Assembly: GCA_907165135.1 (NCBI GenBank)
Contig: OU015568.1
Coordinates: forward strand, 3,046,501-3,110,500
Source: Oikopleura dioica
Taxonomy: Eukaryota; Chordata; Appendicularia; Copelata; Oikopleuridae
Reading direction: 5' to 3'
DNA: 64,000 nt
The position numbers and the translations under genes are program-made. Below the pieces are notes generated by a model. The model was not told the DNA's origin. It searched no databases and saw nothing but the letters and a program-made list of their open reading frames with translations. Shown here piece by piece: positions 10,081 through 21,420 of this stretch (position 1 is its first letter; every line of letters begins with the position of its first letter).

Positions 10081-13000
10081 TCAATAATGCATGCAAACAC
10101 TGCATTTAGAGACATAATCGGACGTTTTGGAACATGCAGATTCATCGTCAATAATCTTTAAAAAAAGAGTCGTCATTCATAATAAATCGCATAAGTCTAA
10201 CATACCGCTGAGAGCCAAGAACCGTCAGCATTTTGTTTTTGTCTACAGCCAGTTCTGTCACACTCCAAAAATGGGTCGTCTATCACTTCGCCCAAGCAAG
10301 AGCCAGAACTCATCAAGTCTTGGGAGCGCATTTTGCCGCGATTTTCCAAGTTTGAAATGAATGAATGTCCCTTCCACAGCCTTCCAAAGCCTAAAAATGT
10401 ATTTTAGAGTACTGTAACTGATAATTTCTATACTGAACTCAGATTCTGAGTCAGAAGCCTGAGTTAGCGTTCTGAAGGAGGTGAATGAGTAACTGTGTAC
10501 CTGATGGGCATTCAGGCTCTTCCTGTGTCATTGAATGAACAATGAGCGGTTTCGTCTTGACCTCGCAAACGCTGCATCTGGAGACATGCTGCTTTATCTT
10601 AATTTTTCAAGCATCATTAATTTATAGAAGATCAACAAAAGCACTCACATCATATCCCGTCAAAAGCGGGTCCCCATCGATGATTCCAAAGCTCTCCGTA
10701 GTCAGCCAAAAGCTCTTGTGTTCTTTTGCAGCATATTGACACTAAGATAAAGGATTGTAAAACTGACAGGCAAATTTGAGATAAGTGCAAACTTTTTGGC
10801 CGCTGCAGACGTAAATCGGGCTTTGCTGGAAATGCTGAAGACAGGAGGATGAGCGGCCCAAATCTTGAGTGCTCAAATGGGAGCTTGTTGCCGCGCCCAA
10901 GTAGCTGTAGCCTTCCCAAAGAAGTGTTGAGTCCTCGGGACAGCTTGGAATTGTCGTATTCTGAATTGGTTACGTAAAAATCTTTCAACCATTTCAAACC
11001 TGAGAATGCTTAGTGAGCACAAAGCCGCAATCTTCGCTGTCGCCTCTCGGCCCTCGTTTTCCAGGCGCCCCGACTTCTCCCGGCTGTCCAGGTTGACCAG
11101 CGTGGAAATTGTCTTGTCCCGCATTTCCGCGAGCTCCTTTTTCGCCAGCTTCACCTCGTGGACCGACGTCGCCTCGGATTCCTCGCTCTCCAGAGAATGA
11201 GCCTTCACAGTCACCTTCACAAGGGACATAGTCTGGGCCTGGCGGTCCAGGAAGACCCGGTCGACCAGGCTTTCCGTCTGGACCGCGATCACCAATCGTT
11301 CCTCGGTGGCCAGATCTGCCATCTTGTCCACGGTAGCCATTAGCTCCGTCGATACCAGGTTGTCCAGCGTAACCATCGGGACCTACGGGGCCTGGTGGAC
11401 CTTGATGGCCACAAAAACCATCGATTCCAGGAGTGCCAGGCTCTCCATCGACGCCAGGCATGCCATCATAACCAGGAGAACCATCTGCTCCGTTGAATCC
11501 AGGCTCGCCTTTCGGACCAACAGGCCCTGGAATACCAGCCATTCCCGTGTAACCGTCATCACCAGGCCAGCCATTCCACTTGTTCTTTGCCGCGACGCCA
11601 GGGGGGCCTGGCGGACCTCTGATGCCCATTTCACCGGGAAAGCCTTCGATTCCACAATCACCTTCTTCATCTGAGGGTTTAGTTCCGTCTTTTCCATCAA
11701 TGCCGTTTTCACCACGATCACCTTGTCTTCCTCTAAAGCCAGGATGACCAGCGATAGATTCGCCATCCTCCCCGGGCAAGCCATCTTCACCACACAAACC
11801 AGGCGGTCCTGGAGGTCCTTGATCTCCTTTAGGTCCGATCGGTCCGCTTTCCCCTGCTGGACCGACATTTCCACGAGTTCCAGGAACACCTTGTGGTCCA
11901 GGTTTACCAGGAGCTCCAGTTGGACCGACATCGCCGCGACGACCTTGTTCACCGGGGATTCCATTTATTCCTGGTATACCACAAACTCCAGGATATCCAG
12001 GCTCACCTTGCGGGCCATCTTCTCCAATCTGCCCGGGTTTTCCGGGCAAACCAGGGGCACCCGGAGCTCCAGGTTGACCGGGACTTCCTCCTGGTCCAAC
12101 AGGACCAGCCTCTCCATCCGGTCCAGCGGGTCCCTCTGGTCCTTGAGGTCCCTGTGGTCCGATTTCGCCTTCGACTCCAGTTGGACCTTTCGGACCCTTT
12201 TTACCGCCAGGTCCTCGTTGTCCTGTTTCTCCAGATTTTCCACGCTCGCCAACTTCACCTCTTTGGCCTCTTTCGCCGTCAGCACCAGGAGATCCTGCTG
12301 ATCCGGATAAACCAGGTTCTCCAGCATTTCCAGGAGCACCAGAGGAACCCTGATTTCCATCGTTTCCGGGCTCACCATTGTAACCAACATCGCCAGGTAA
12401 ACCAATCGAGCCCTTTTGATATGGGATTTCATTTATGTCGATTTGGCGCAATTCTGCTGGACCTTCGCCTGGTTCTCCAGCACAACCAAGCTCTCCTTTT
12501 AATCCTTTGGTTCCTTGATCTCCGATGGGCCCTTGTTTCCCGCGATTGCCTTGACGACCATTTTCACCATCAGGTCCGTCAAAACCATCGTCGCCGGAAG
12601 GACCAAATGGGCCACGCTCACCAATATCACCAGGGCCACCAGGCCTCCCCGGAATACCGTCTTCGCCAGCTTCGCCGTCAAATCCAGCAGGGCCCTCAGG
12701 CCCTTTCTCACCAATTCTTCCGTCTTCGCCAGGAACTCCATCAGCGCCAGCGGGACCAGATGGTCCTTGAACAGAATCACCAGGCTCGCCTTGAGCACCT
12801 TCTTTACCACGTCCACCGGCAGGACCTGGGATGCCATTAATGCCCGGCTCACCTTTTTGGCCGACTGGACCGACGATTCCAAGACGACAGTCTTCACCGT
12901 CGTCACCAGGTGCACCTGAAAGAACATTTCAGCTGCATCATAAATATATGAATCTACCTGTTTCGCCTGGATAACCCTTTTCTCCAGGAGTTCCAGCTTT

Positions 13001-15824
13001 GCCAACGAAACCTTGTTTGCCACGATCTCCTGGCTCGCCATCGTTTCCAGGAGCACCATGATTACCTGGCTTGCCATCTATTCCAGGAATACCAATAATG
13101 CCGTTTGGTGCATCGGGCGCATCATCACCTGGTTCACCTACTTGGCCTTCATCTCCTTCGTGCCCTGGTCGTCCAGTTTCACCTGGAAGACCCCATCGAC
13201 CAAGAGGTCCTTCTGGACCGCGCTCTCCTCTTTCACCAGGATGACCCCGGATACCAGGCTGGCTTTGCTTTCCTTTTTCACCAGCGGGGCCAGTCATACC
13301 TCGCTTCCCAGGCTGGCCAGGATTACCAGGAAAGCCTGGAGAACCAGGTCGCCCGCTCTGCCCTGGAAGACCAGGTGGACCAGCTTCACCACGCAAGCCA
13401 GGATGACCATCAATTGGCTTCGACGGAAAATTCAAGATCTCGCCTGGTTCACCGGGAATTCCATCAGCTCCAGGAGTACCTTTTTCACCGGCATCTCCAT
13501 TTTGACCTTTCAAGCCAACAGGACCTTCTGTTTCGTCCCCTTGAGGGCCAGCAATGCCTCTTTCTCCAGGAAATCCAGCAGGTCCGACGTCACCTTCTCT
13601 GCCACAAACCCCACCATATCCGGGTTCTCCTTTTTGTCCCTTAGCACCGGAAAGTCCATCTTTTCCAGGCAAACCGGAAAGCCCAGTTAATCCATTTTCA
13701 CCAGCTTCTCCTCTTTCGCCGAATTCTCCGCATTCAGCGTCGACTTCTGGCATTTTTGCAGGTTCTCCCGCTGAACCAGCACGTCCTTTCATCCCTGGAA
13801 GGCCAGGCCGACCAGCTTCGCCAGGTACGCCAACTGGTCCTTCCAAACCGCACAGACCCCGCTGTCCAGGCGCTCCAGGACGGCCAGGAATTCCAATCAT
13901 TCCTTTCACGCCACTATGGCCGTCGACGCCATCATCTCCTGGCTCACCAAATGCTTTTGAACAATCACACGGCGCAGCAGGCCGCCCGTTTTCGCCAGGA
14001 ATACCTTGATCGCCAGGTTCACCAGGATATCCAACACAACCTTGTTCGCCAACATGGCCTTTTGGGCCTCTCGGTCCGGTTATATGTTCGGGACAAGGAG
14101 ATCCATTGCATAAAAATCGACCTGGTTGGCCAGGACTGCCAGGTTCGCCGGGATGACCAGGGATTCCACCCTCTCCTGGAACTCCATGATCACCTCGCCG
14201 TCCACGAATGCTTTCTCCGGGCATTCCAGCCTCTCCATTCGCACCACAAAGACCAGGGTGGCCAGGAGGACCTTGTAGCCCCACTTCACCGGGTTTTCCA
14301 TCAGTTCCTCGCTTTCCTTTTTCGCCAGAAACAGATATTCCAGGAGGGCCACGATCACCAGGAACACCAGGAACGCCAGATCGACCAGATTCACCGGGAA
14401 TTCCTGGAACGCCTGGTTTTCCATAGTCGCCATTTTCACCACGCTCGCCCGATTCGCCTGGATATCCACACAAACCTGGAGGTCCCGGATTGCCAGTAGT
14501 TCCATCAACGCCTGGCTCGCCGATGTCCCCACTTGGTCCAAGTGCCCCTTTTGCACCGGGTTGGCCAGAAAGACCAGGCTCTCCAGACGGCCCAGTTTGA
14601 CCTGAATATCCTCTTCTTCCGTCTTCGCCAGGGACGCCAGTCGGACCTCTTGGTCCGTACATTCCGACTTGACCTTGTGCTCCAGGTTCTCCTCGACAGC
14701 CGCAAATACCTTCATCGCCGGGTTCTCCATCAGTACCGGCTTCGCCAAGATCACCTTTTGACATAAGCGCATAAGCATCGAAAGAACCTTTGAAAGCAGC
14801 TCTATCAGTGATGCATTTCTTCATGCTTTCTTCTGAAAAAGAGCATTCATCTGGATCCCCAGGATCGCCGGGAATCATGATTCCATCCTCTCCATCTTTT
14901 CCAGGTCGACCAGCTGCGCCAGGATCTCCTTGAGGTCCTTGAAAACCTTTCATTCCCCGACCACCTTGTGGCCCGGGAGGTCCACGAGGTCCCTCTTCTC
15001 CTAGCTCTCCTCGTTCTCCACGACGACCACGAGCAGTAGCTGCGAGAATATCTTTGAAACTTTCGAGATCAAAAGGTTCGCCTCGCTCTCCCTTTGGTCC
15101 AGCAATCCCACTTCGACCCGGTGGCCCAGGAATTCCGGCTCTGCCGGCTCGTCCTCGGTCTCCATGAGTGCCAGGAGCGCCGCACGTGCCCGGTGAACCA
15201 TCTGGACCTTGTTGGCCGCGACGGCCATTTTCTCCTGGAACGCCAGGAAATCCATTTGGAGCATCTACTCCTTGATCACCTTCACAGCCTTCGAATCCAG
15301 GAGGACCAACTTCCCCCTCCGGTCCAGCGTTCCCAGGAGGACCAAGTGGTCCGGGCGGACCGTCACGACCGGGAGGACCCATTTCACCCCGGATTCCTTG
15401 GAGACCTTTTTTGCCGGTTTTCTGAGGACATTGTTGGGAACATTTATCCGCGCATTCTTGATTGTCGCATCGAGGATTTAAGTATCGAGGGATTCGGGAA
15501 GTATAGCGTGTTGTTCGGTTCAAATCAGAATCAAGATCGGCATTTATGGCACGGGCGAAGTCATCCAAAAGCGAAGTCGGAGCGAATACTTCCGGTTGGT
15601 AAGTGGCGGCGGCTGAAAAAGGGTGGTTTCTTAATGATTTAAAAAGAGAGTTAGCCGATTGCGGCTTTAGATGAAAGACTATCGGCTTTTCAGCTAAAAT
15701 TAGAAAAAAGCCAAGTTTTAACATTATTCGACAAATATTTGCGTGCGAATTTTCCCCAGTTCAAAATTAACTTCAGCCCTTTTCCTGACGCCAGCGGTAA
15801 AACAAAACCACCAAAGAGCTTCAT
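10081..15824 (-). CDS. COL4A: Type IV collagen alpha chain, complete
   Basis: Eight exons close in phase: 15824-15785, 15612-12958, 12915-11000, 10960-10793, 10741-10649, 10588-10501, 10390-10206 and 10155-10081, giving 1739 residues (vertebrate chains are about 1650-1750). Exon 1 is a signal peptide ([13 protein letters not shown]). It is followed by a Cys-rich N-terminal segment ([14 protein letters not shown]) like the 7S region. A long Gly-X-Y region with many interruptions and scattered Cys follows. The C-terminus is a tandem NC1 domain: half one has [23 protein letters not shown] and HKSFWLTT, and half two has [31 protein letters not shown] and SKCSVCMHY. It assembles into basement-membrane networks. 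Intron 1 (15784-15613) begins GA and ends AG, while the others are GT-AG. Alpha1-like versus alpha2-like was not resolved. Confidence 0.93.
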
Positions 15825-15829
15825 ATCAG

Positions 15830-16593
15830 TTCATCCTTTTTCTTCCAAAGGCCTTCTCTTTTTTCTCTATTATTTGTCTAGTAGAGTCTCGATGATCTTT
15901 TATTTTTTTTCACAGCCGTAATCGCTGATTGCTCTTGGGCCGTTTTTGAAGTTGTAAAAATTGCTTTGAGCTTGGTGCTTTGATCGAAGTTGTAATTCGA
16001 ATTTACTACCAGGTCCCGGCGACACGAGGGATCCATTGTTTTCACAAAAAGCTAGCTAGCGGAAAATAGCAAGAATTCTAGCGCAAAGGAAGGGACTGAG
16101 GGTACAATTAAGAGATTACATCAATTATTTATGCCTCCATTCAACCTTACAATTATATAAAAAAAAATCAAAAATACGAAAGTTGAAAGTTGCAAAAAGC
16201 AAAAAAGCCGGTTGCGGCTTATTAGACCTAGGAATTAGACAGTATCTCTAAGAAGTTGTAACTAATTTTTTTATTAATCTTAAAAGCCGCAAGCGGCTCT
16301 TTCATAAGTAAATTCTTTTATAAGGCTATTTTAAGGAGGCATAAATAAGGAATATTCTTTAATTTTCGGACGTATAATTTATTTGTTTATCAAACATGTC
16401 GATCAAACAAGAATTGAACATTTTTTGAACAAGGGAATAGAAGGTACAAATGACTCTTCCATCGCCTTTTTTAACAAAATAAGACGATGGAAGGGAAATT
16501 TTTTAATAAATAAGTTCGACGAGCGGCATGTTGAGGTGGAATTGATGATCCTACTCTTGTTATTGTTGAATTGGGGGCTTGAAGGGAGGGTCC
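15830..16593. other. Intergenic interval with GCCGC hairpins
   Basis: No gene is seen between the collagen start and the COX4 stop. It contains two short hairpins of the AAGCCGC/GCGGCTT type, near 16,203-16,221 and 16,283-16,298, which recur elsewhere in the window. Confidence 0.5.
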
Positions 16594-17422
16594 TTAATCG
16601 GCACCGTCGATTCGGGTCTCCTTGGGGTTCTTCCAGCAGTGGTTGACGTAGTCCCAGTGCTTGTAGTCTCGCTGGTTGAAGGAACCAGTGTACTGAATTC
16701 AGGTTAGTAAGGGTCCGGTAGACTCTGAAAAATCTTACCTCGAGGAAGATGTTCTCGGCAGCGATGTTCATTCGGGTCTGGGCCCATCCGGGCTGCCAGA
16801 AGTACCAGAAACCGGCCTGGTTGGGCTTGAAGCCAGAGACATCGGTCTAGAGCGAAAATATAAGAGGGTGAAAAGGGTGGTGCTCTTACGTGGAGCTCGT
16901 AGACGAGGCAGGTGGTGGAGGCCATGACGAGCATGAAAGCGCCGAGGATGCCCTTCCACATGTCGGTTCCCTGCTGCTGTTCGGCAATTGGCTGCATGAA
17001 GGCACCTCGGTAAAGGGCTTCCTAAACGATCGGGTAAGAAATCGGACTTGAATGAAGCATGCTTTATCAGCTTTATTTTTAATTTTTCCTGGCTTACCTT
17101 CTCAGCAGCGGAGAGATCCTTCCAATCGCCGGATTCCTTGGCTCGAACGGCGGCGAGCTCGGAGCCGGGTCGACCGATCTGGAATGGTCGAATGGGGAAG
17201 GGAACGTGGAGGGTTTCGAAGAAGTGAAGGTTGAATTCGGGGTTGTCCTGAAGAGGGTTAAAAAGGAAAGAAACAAAGGCTCCCTACCTGGTTTCGTCGG
17301 GGATCGTTCTGTCCGACAATGTAGACTTCATCGCCAGTGGTGTTGCCGTGAGCGATGATACCAGAGGTCTGGGCACGGGCAAGGCCGACGGAGAGCAATC
17401 GACGACTTCCGACCTTCAACAT
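16594..17422 (-). CDS. COX4: Cytochrome c oxidase subunit 4, mitochondrial
   Basis: Five exons (17422-17288, 17247-17098, 17021-16890, 16846-16739, 16692-16594) close in phase through GT-AG introns of 40-76 nt to give 207 residues. Residues 1-17 (MLKVGSRRLLSVGLARA) look like a mitochondrial presequence. Family landmarks are KESGDWKDLSAAEKEALYR before the membrane span, WKGILGAFMLVMASTTCLVY as the span, and a C-terminal Trp-rich intermembrane part (YKHWDYVNHCWKNPKE) like the KWDYDKNEWKK end of vertebrate COX4. It is a nuclear-encoded core regulatory subunit of complex IV in the inner membrane. The ATG follows TTTTTAGA, a likely trans-splice acceptor, and lies 70 bases after the AAR2 stop on the same strand, suggesting an operon. 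Confidence 0.92.
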
Positions 17423-17436
17423 TCTAAAAAGAGAGG
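17423..17436 (-). promoter_or_regulatory. Probable spliced-leader acceptor before COX4
   Basis: The minus strand reads CTCTTTTTAG directly before A-ATG of COX4, within the 70-base gap after AAR2. A polypyrimidine-AG immediately upstream of a start codon in so short a gap fits trans-splicing of a downstream operon gene. Confidence 0.5.
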
Positions 17437-17491
17437 TGTCATTAAAAGTTGTGGATTATCCGTTCTTGAGCGAAGGCAGTTCAGAAAACAG

Positions 17492-19065
17492 CTAGAGTTG
17501 GACGATTGTGGGACCATCTTCGTCGTCATCTTCTGACTCTCCATCTTCGTAAAGCTTCCAGTTGAACTTTGTCTCGCAGTAGGTTCGAAATTTCGAGCTT
17601 CGGAGGAAAAGAGCGGGTGGTATTTCTGCTTTTGCGTCGAAGACATTTCGGAAAAGCTAAAATTTCATGAGATAGAATTTGAGTGGATCAGCGTTGCTTC
17701 AAAAAAAGCTGTCTCCAATTACCTGGTTGAGACATTGAAGAACGACATTGTTGGAGGACACGATGTCAACCATAAAATCTTCGGGCATCGTTTGGATTTG
17801 AAAGTAAAGGGCAGTGAAGAACTTCTGGTATAGAGCGGAATGCGTGACGATGTCGGTGCAGTAAGAAAAAACCCTGTATTCATCGGTTCAGTCGAAATCG
17901 AAAACTATCAGAAATCTCACCTGAGAAGCTGTTTCCAATGATCAAAGCTCGCCATATGCTGGCCAAGAACAAAAACAATGTACGAGTACTGCAGCTCTGC
18001 CAGCAAATCTTCCGAAGAGCCGGTTTTCTTCACGAGTTCTCCGAGAAACCAACTGGAGTCTTGAGCATGAAGAGATCTCTCGGAAGGGGAGCAATTTTCC
18101 GGCCACCATTGGCGACTAACGGCAGTGTATTGAATTCGACTTTCTTCGGTCTGAAAGTTGTAAGGTCAAAATAGAGAAATTCTAGAAATTTCTAACGACC
18201 GAGGAATCAGGGCCAGCCAAAAAAAAACAATTTAAAAAGACAAAATAGCCGAAAAACAGGCATATCAACTAAGAGCGGCATTTTTCCTTCACAGAGAAAA
18301 TCCAAAGGAAAATATTCTTTTTCTTTTACCTGGCTGAGAATAGGAAGCCCATCTTTATCCAACTTCGATCTGTTATTCTCATCCACAGCAGGGGTGTAAT
18401 CGCAAACGGAATCAACAAATCCACACTTCGGGTCCAACCGCAGCAAAGCCTTCTTCGAGATCAAGTTCGACAAGCCGCACCATTTCTTGTATTCTTCAAT
18501 CGGATACGGTGCCAGCTCGCCGTCCATCGTTTTGAGATTTTCTGGGAGGGCGATATTAGACGCTGTCAGTTGGTCGAGTTCTTTGAACACGGCGGAGGCA
18601 GGCTCCCATTTTCGGGAGAAGACTTCCTTTTGGGAGAAATTGTGGAAAAAGCCGGATGTGGGCGAGTTGTTGATTCTGAAATATGAGGTAAAATATGCGA
18701 GAAAGTCGCCTGCGGCTTCTAATTTTGAATTCTTCGTTTGCTTCAGGAATTTATAAAACTTAAATGAAAGCCGCGCGCGGCTTTTTCGAGTAGGATAAAA
18801 AAGAAAAAGACGAATTTGATTTTACCTGTACGAAATGTAGTGAACTCCTGGCGGTATCATCTTCAGTCCTTTGAACTTCGTATCTGTAGTCTTTCAACAA
18901 GGATTTTAATCATCATATTATCGAGAAATATCATTTAAAATTCATGAAAAGTTTAAGCCTTTGCCAAGAATTCCAATCAATCGAAAACTCAGTTCCTCTT
19001 GGAACTCCTAAGAGAATCAAAAAGGCGCCGTATTCGTGCAGTTTTTCGACTGTATTCGCATCCAT
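17492..19065 (-). CDS. AAR2: AAR2 splicing factor homologue
   Basis: Multi-exon minus gene starting at ATG 19065 (MDANTVEKLHEYGAFLILLG), preceded by CTTTCAG. Family landmarks in order are GVPRGTEFSIDWNSW, then KGLKMIPPGVHYISY, SPTSGFFHNFSQKEV, YPIEEYKKWCGLSNLIS, the C-terminal helical region ELQYSYIVFVLGQHMASFDH and MPEDFMVDIVSSNN, and an acidic tail ending in VQL. Human AAR2 has matching [43 protein letters not shown] and PADFFVDIVSQDN. AAR2 chaperones PRP8 during U5 snRNP assembly. The first intron (18959-18884) keeps phase only if read as GG-AG. Confidence 0.9.
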
Positions 19066-19552
19066 TTTCTTCTGAAAGTTTTTCTTTGATGGATTCTCGA
19101 AAATTGGCGAAACGAGTTTTCCGCGCAGAAACGAGAAAAAGACGTGCGCTCATTGGTCGAGGCAACTTGCCGAACAAAATGACTCATCGCGCCTTTTTCT
19201 GGAATAAAAAATGAAGAAAATTTCCTCAAAAATTGAAAAAGATAGAAGTGCTTGTTGAAGGAGAAAACAGCAAAATGAAACACTAAATTTTTAATCTAAT
19301 TCTAGGTAATCCGATCATCGAGAAAAAAATATTTGTATAAAATGAAGTTAAAATTTGGTCTTTCACATTTTTTACCGAACTGAGATCTGTGTCATCATAT
19401 TCATTGTAAGTTTCCTATCTCGATAAATAAATCAATTTTACTTAGAAAAGTTTTCTCGTCATTCTTTTTCGTCTCCACGGAATACTAACATTACACTATT
19501 ATCATTTTTATTTATTGTAGCAGTAAGTGTTCAAAATGTATGATAAGTCTCC
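19066..19552. other. Intergenic interval
   Basis: No supported gene. The short ORFs on both strands lack a splice chain or recognisable content. Confidence 0.4.
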
Positions 19553-21284
19553 TCATTCTTGATCTTTCTCTGATCCCTCTTCTGAACTCTCCGTGTTGAT
19601 TTTAACCATGTGAGTCCTCAGGTCTTCTTTAGTGTTGAGTTTCTTCGTCACCCAGAAACCAGGTAGTGTTGGGCTCATTCCGAACGGTTGTGTTTCTTGA
19701 TCTGGGTACATGTACGCCTGAAAACATGAGTTAGTCTTTCTGATTTATTGACAAAAATGACCTGTAATTGAGCATCGAATTTCTCAGGCGGGAAGAGAAT
19801 TCTATCGAAGTTGATTTGCTCTAACTCTTCTCTATAATAATCAATATCAATAAAGCGTTGATTTGGTCTAGGCATTCTTACACTGGAAGAAGTTTTGTAT
19901 TGACTTTTTGAACAAGATCGACGCTTATCTTCAACAGGAAGTCCTTCGCCTTTGCCTTGATCGTTCCTTCTATGTTTTTCGGAACCTTTTTCGGGCTTGT
20001 TCAACTCGTACTTTTCTCATTAAGTTACAGGTAGAAGAGCCCAGTCCCTTGATTCCGGCCAAAGATGCGGCTTTTTTCATCAGATCAATCTTATTCGATC
20101 CGAGAGGTCCAGAGATCTCACCCGCCGTTTTCTTCAGCGCTTTTTTGAGCTCAACCGGTGTTGATGTTGATTTATCATGAAGCCTAAAGCAATTAAGAAT
20201 CATTCAAGAAATGGAAAAAGCACCTGGAGATCGAAAGACCAGGATATTTGGCAAAGAGCTCTCCAAGCTTTTCGGATCCGGGTTCTTCTCTTTCAGACGA
20301 GTTTTGCTCCTCGACATCAGCTAAGATCTCTTTGAATGTCTTCGATTTATCTGTCAAAAAGGCAAGAAGAGTATGTGCTTCGTCAATGAGTTCTCCATCG
20401 TATTCATGAATCTACGAGGGGATACAACTTTTCGACCTACTAAAATGAAGAGAAAGAGGTTGATCCCGGTAACAAATCGCATCTCGGTTCGCAGGCCCGA
20501 TCAAGTTCTCCGATTCGTTTCGCCATTTCCGTAGTTTTCTCGATTTCTTCCACATCGACATACACCTTTTGCTCTTTTCAATCTTTCAAAATCATATTTT
20601 TCAAGGATATTTTTCACTTTGAAAGACTCTTGCCCGTCTCATCAGTATCATCTTCCCAGTCGTGGAAGTCGACGTAGTCCAGAAGATCGATATTTGTCGA
20701 GAAATCTTTGAGAAGTGGTTTACCATCATGCTCCTCCTGTTCATCATCATGTTCGTTGCCAGCAATATCTTCAGAAAAGTCGACATCTTCTTCGTTTATA
20801 TCAATGTCTGAGATATCAACTTCTTCGGGAATATTTTCATCGTCAATTTTAACTTGATTTTCAACTTCGCCGTTTTCGTTCAGATATTTCTTGAATCCTT
20901 GCCGATGAAGATGTTCCTCGATCAAAAGAGAAGGATCAAGATATTGAGTCTTCGCATGAGACTTTGGCTTCTTTGGCTCTGGATGATAAGCAGTTGATTT
21001 CGTCTTCATTTCAGGCATTGCGAAGAATTTTTTGTTCAACCAAAGAGCAAAGCCTTTTGCAGCCTCTTGGAAGAACACCTGTGTCTCTAGAATAAAGCTC
21101 GAAAACTAAAAATCGTCCAAAAATGTACTTGGAGCGGCCTTAATCGCAAGAGTTCCAACAAGGGATCCACCAAGAGCTCCACCAGCCGCAGCTCCAAGCG
21201 TTTCAGCTGCTCCAGGAACATATGGCACTTCCGGTACAATAGTTGGTGGAGGGATTTCTTCCGGAGGCGGAGCTAAATTCGTTT
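19553..21284 (-). CDS. Unrecognised acidic protein with a Gly/Ala-rich hydrophobic segment
   Basis: The exon chain runs leftwards from about 21284. A Pro/Glu segment is followed by a small-residue hydrophobic stretch (GAAAGGALGGSLVGTLAIKA). A GT-AG intron leads to the exon at about 21078-20614, which has a basic part (YHPEPKKPKSHAKTQYLDP) then a long Asp/Glu-rich region. Further helical exons follow (VDVEEIEKTTEMAKRIGELD, IHEYDGELIDEAHTLLAFLT, PVELKKALKKTAG). The last exons carry NQRFIDIDYYREELEQINFD and GMSPTLPGFWVTKKL, with stop at 19553. One join (near 20,040-20,010) closes best as a GG-AG intron. The first Met is not certain. I do not recognise the family. Confidence 0.5.
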
Positions 21285-21420
21285 TCAAAGGGGAATATAA
21301 GCTTCAATTTTTACGCATTCGACAAGTAAATGCCAAGAAATTTTCAGCAGCTGATGTGTCATTCGAATTTTGCTGAGTCCTTTTTTATGTTTTTCTTTAA
21401 ATAATAAGATGATGAATTCG

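Noticed and set aside
10994-12451. Minus-strand collagen ORF as a separate gene
   Set aside because: It is the third exon of the same chain, joined in phase across the 42-nt intron at 12957-12916.
11006-15642. Long plus-strand ORFs opposite the collagen gene
   Set aside because: They are antisense shadows of the Gly-X-Y coding region; the minus strand has the NC1 domain and in-phase exons.
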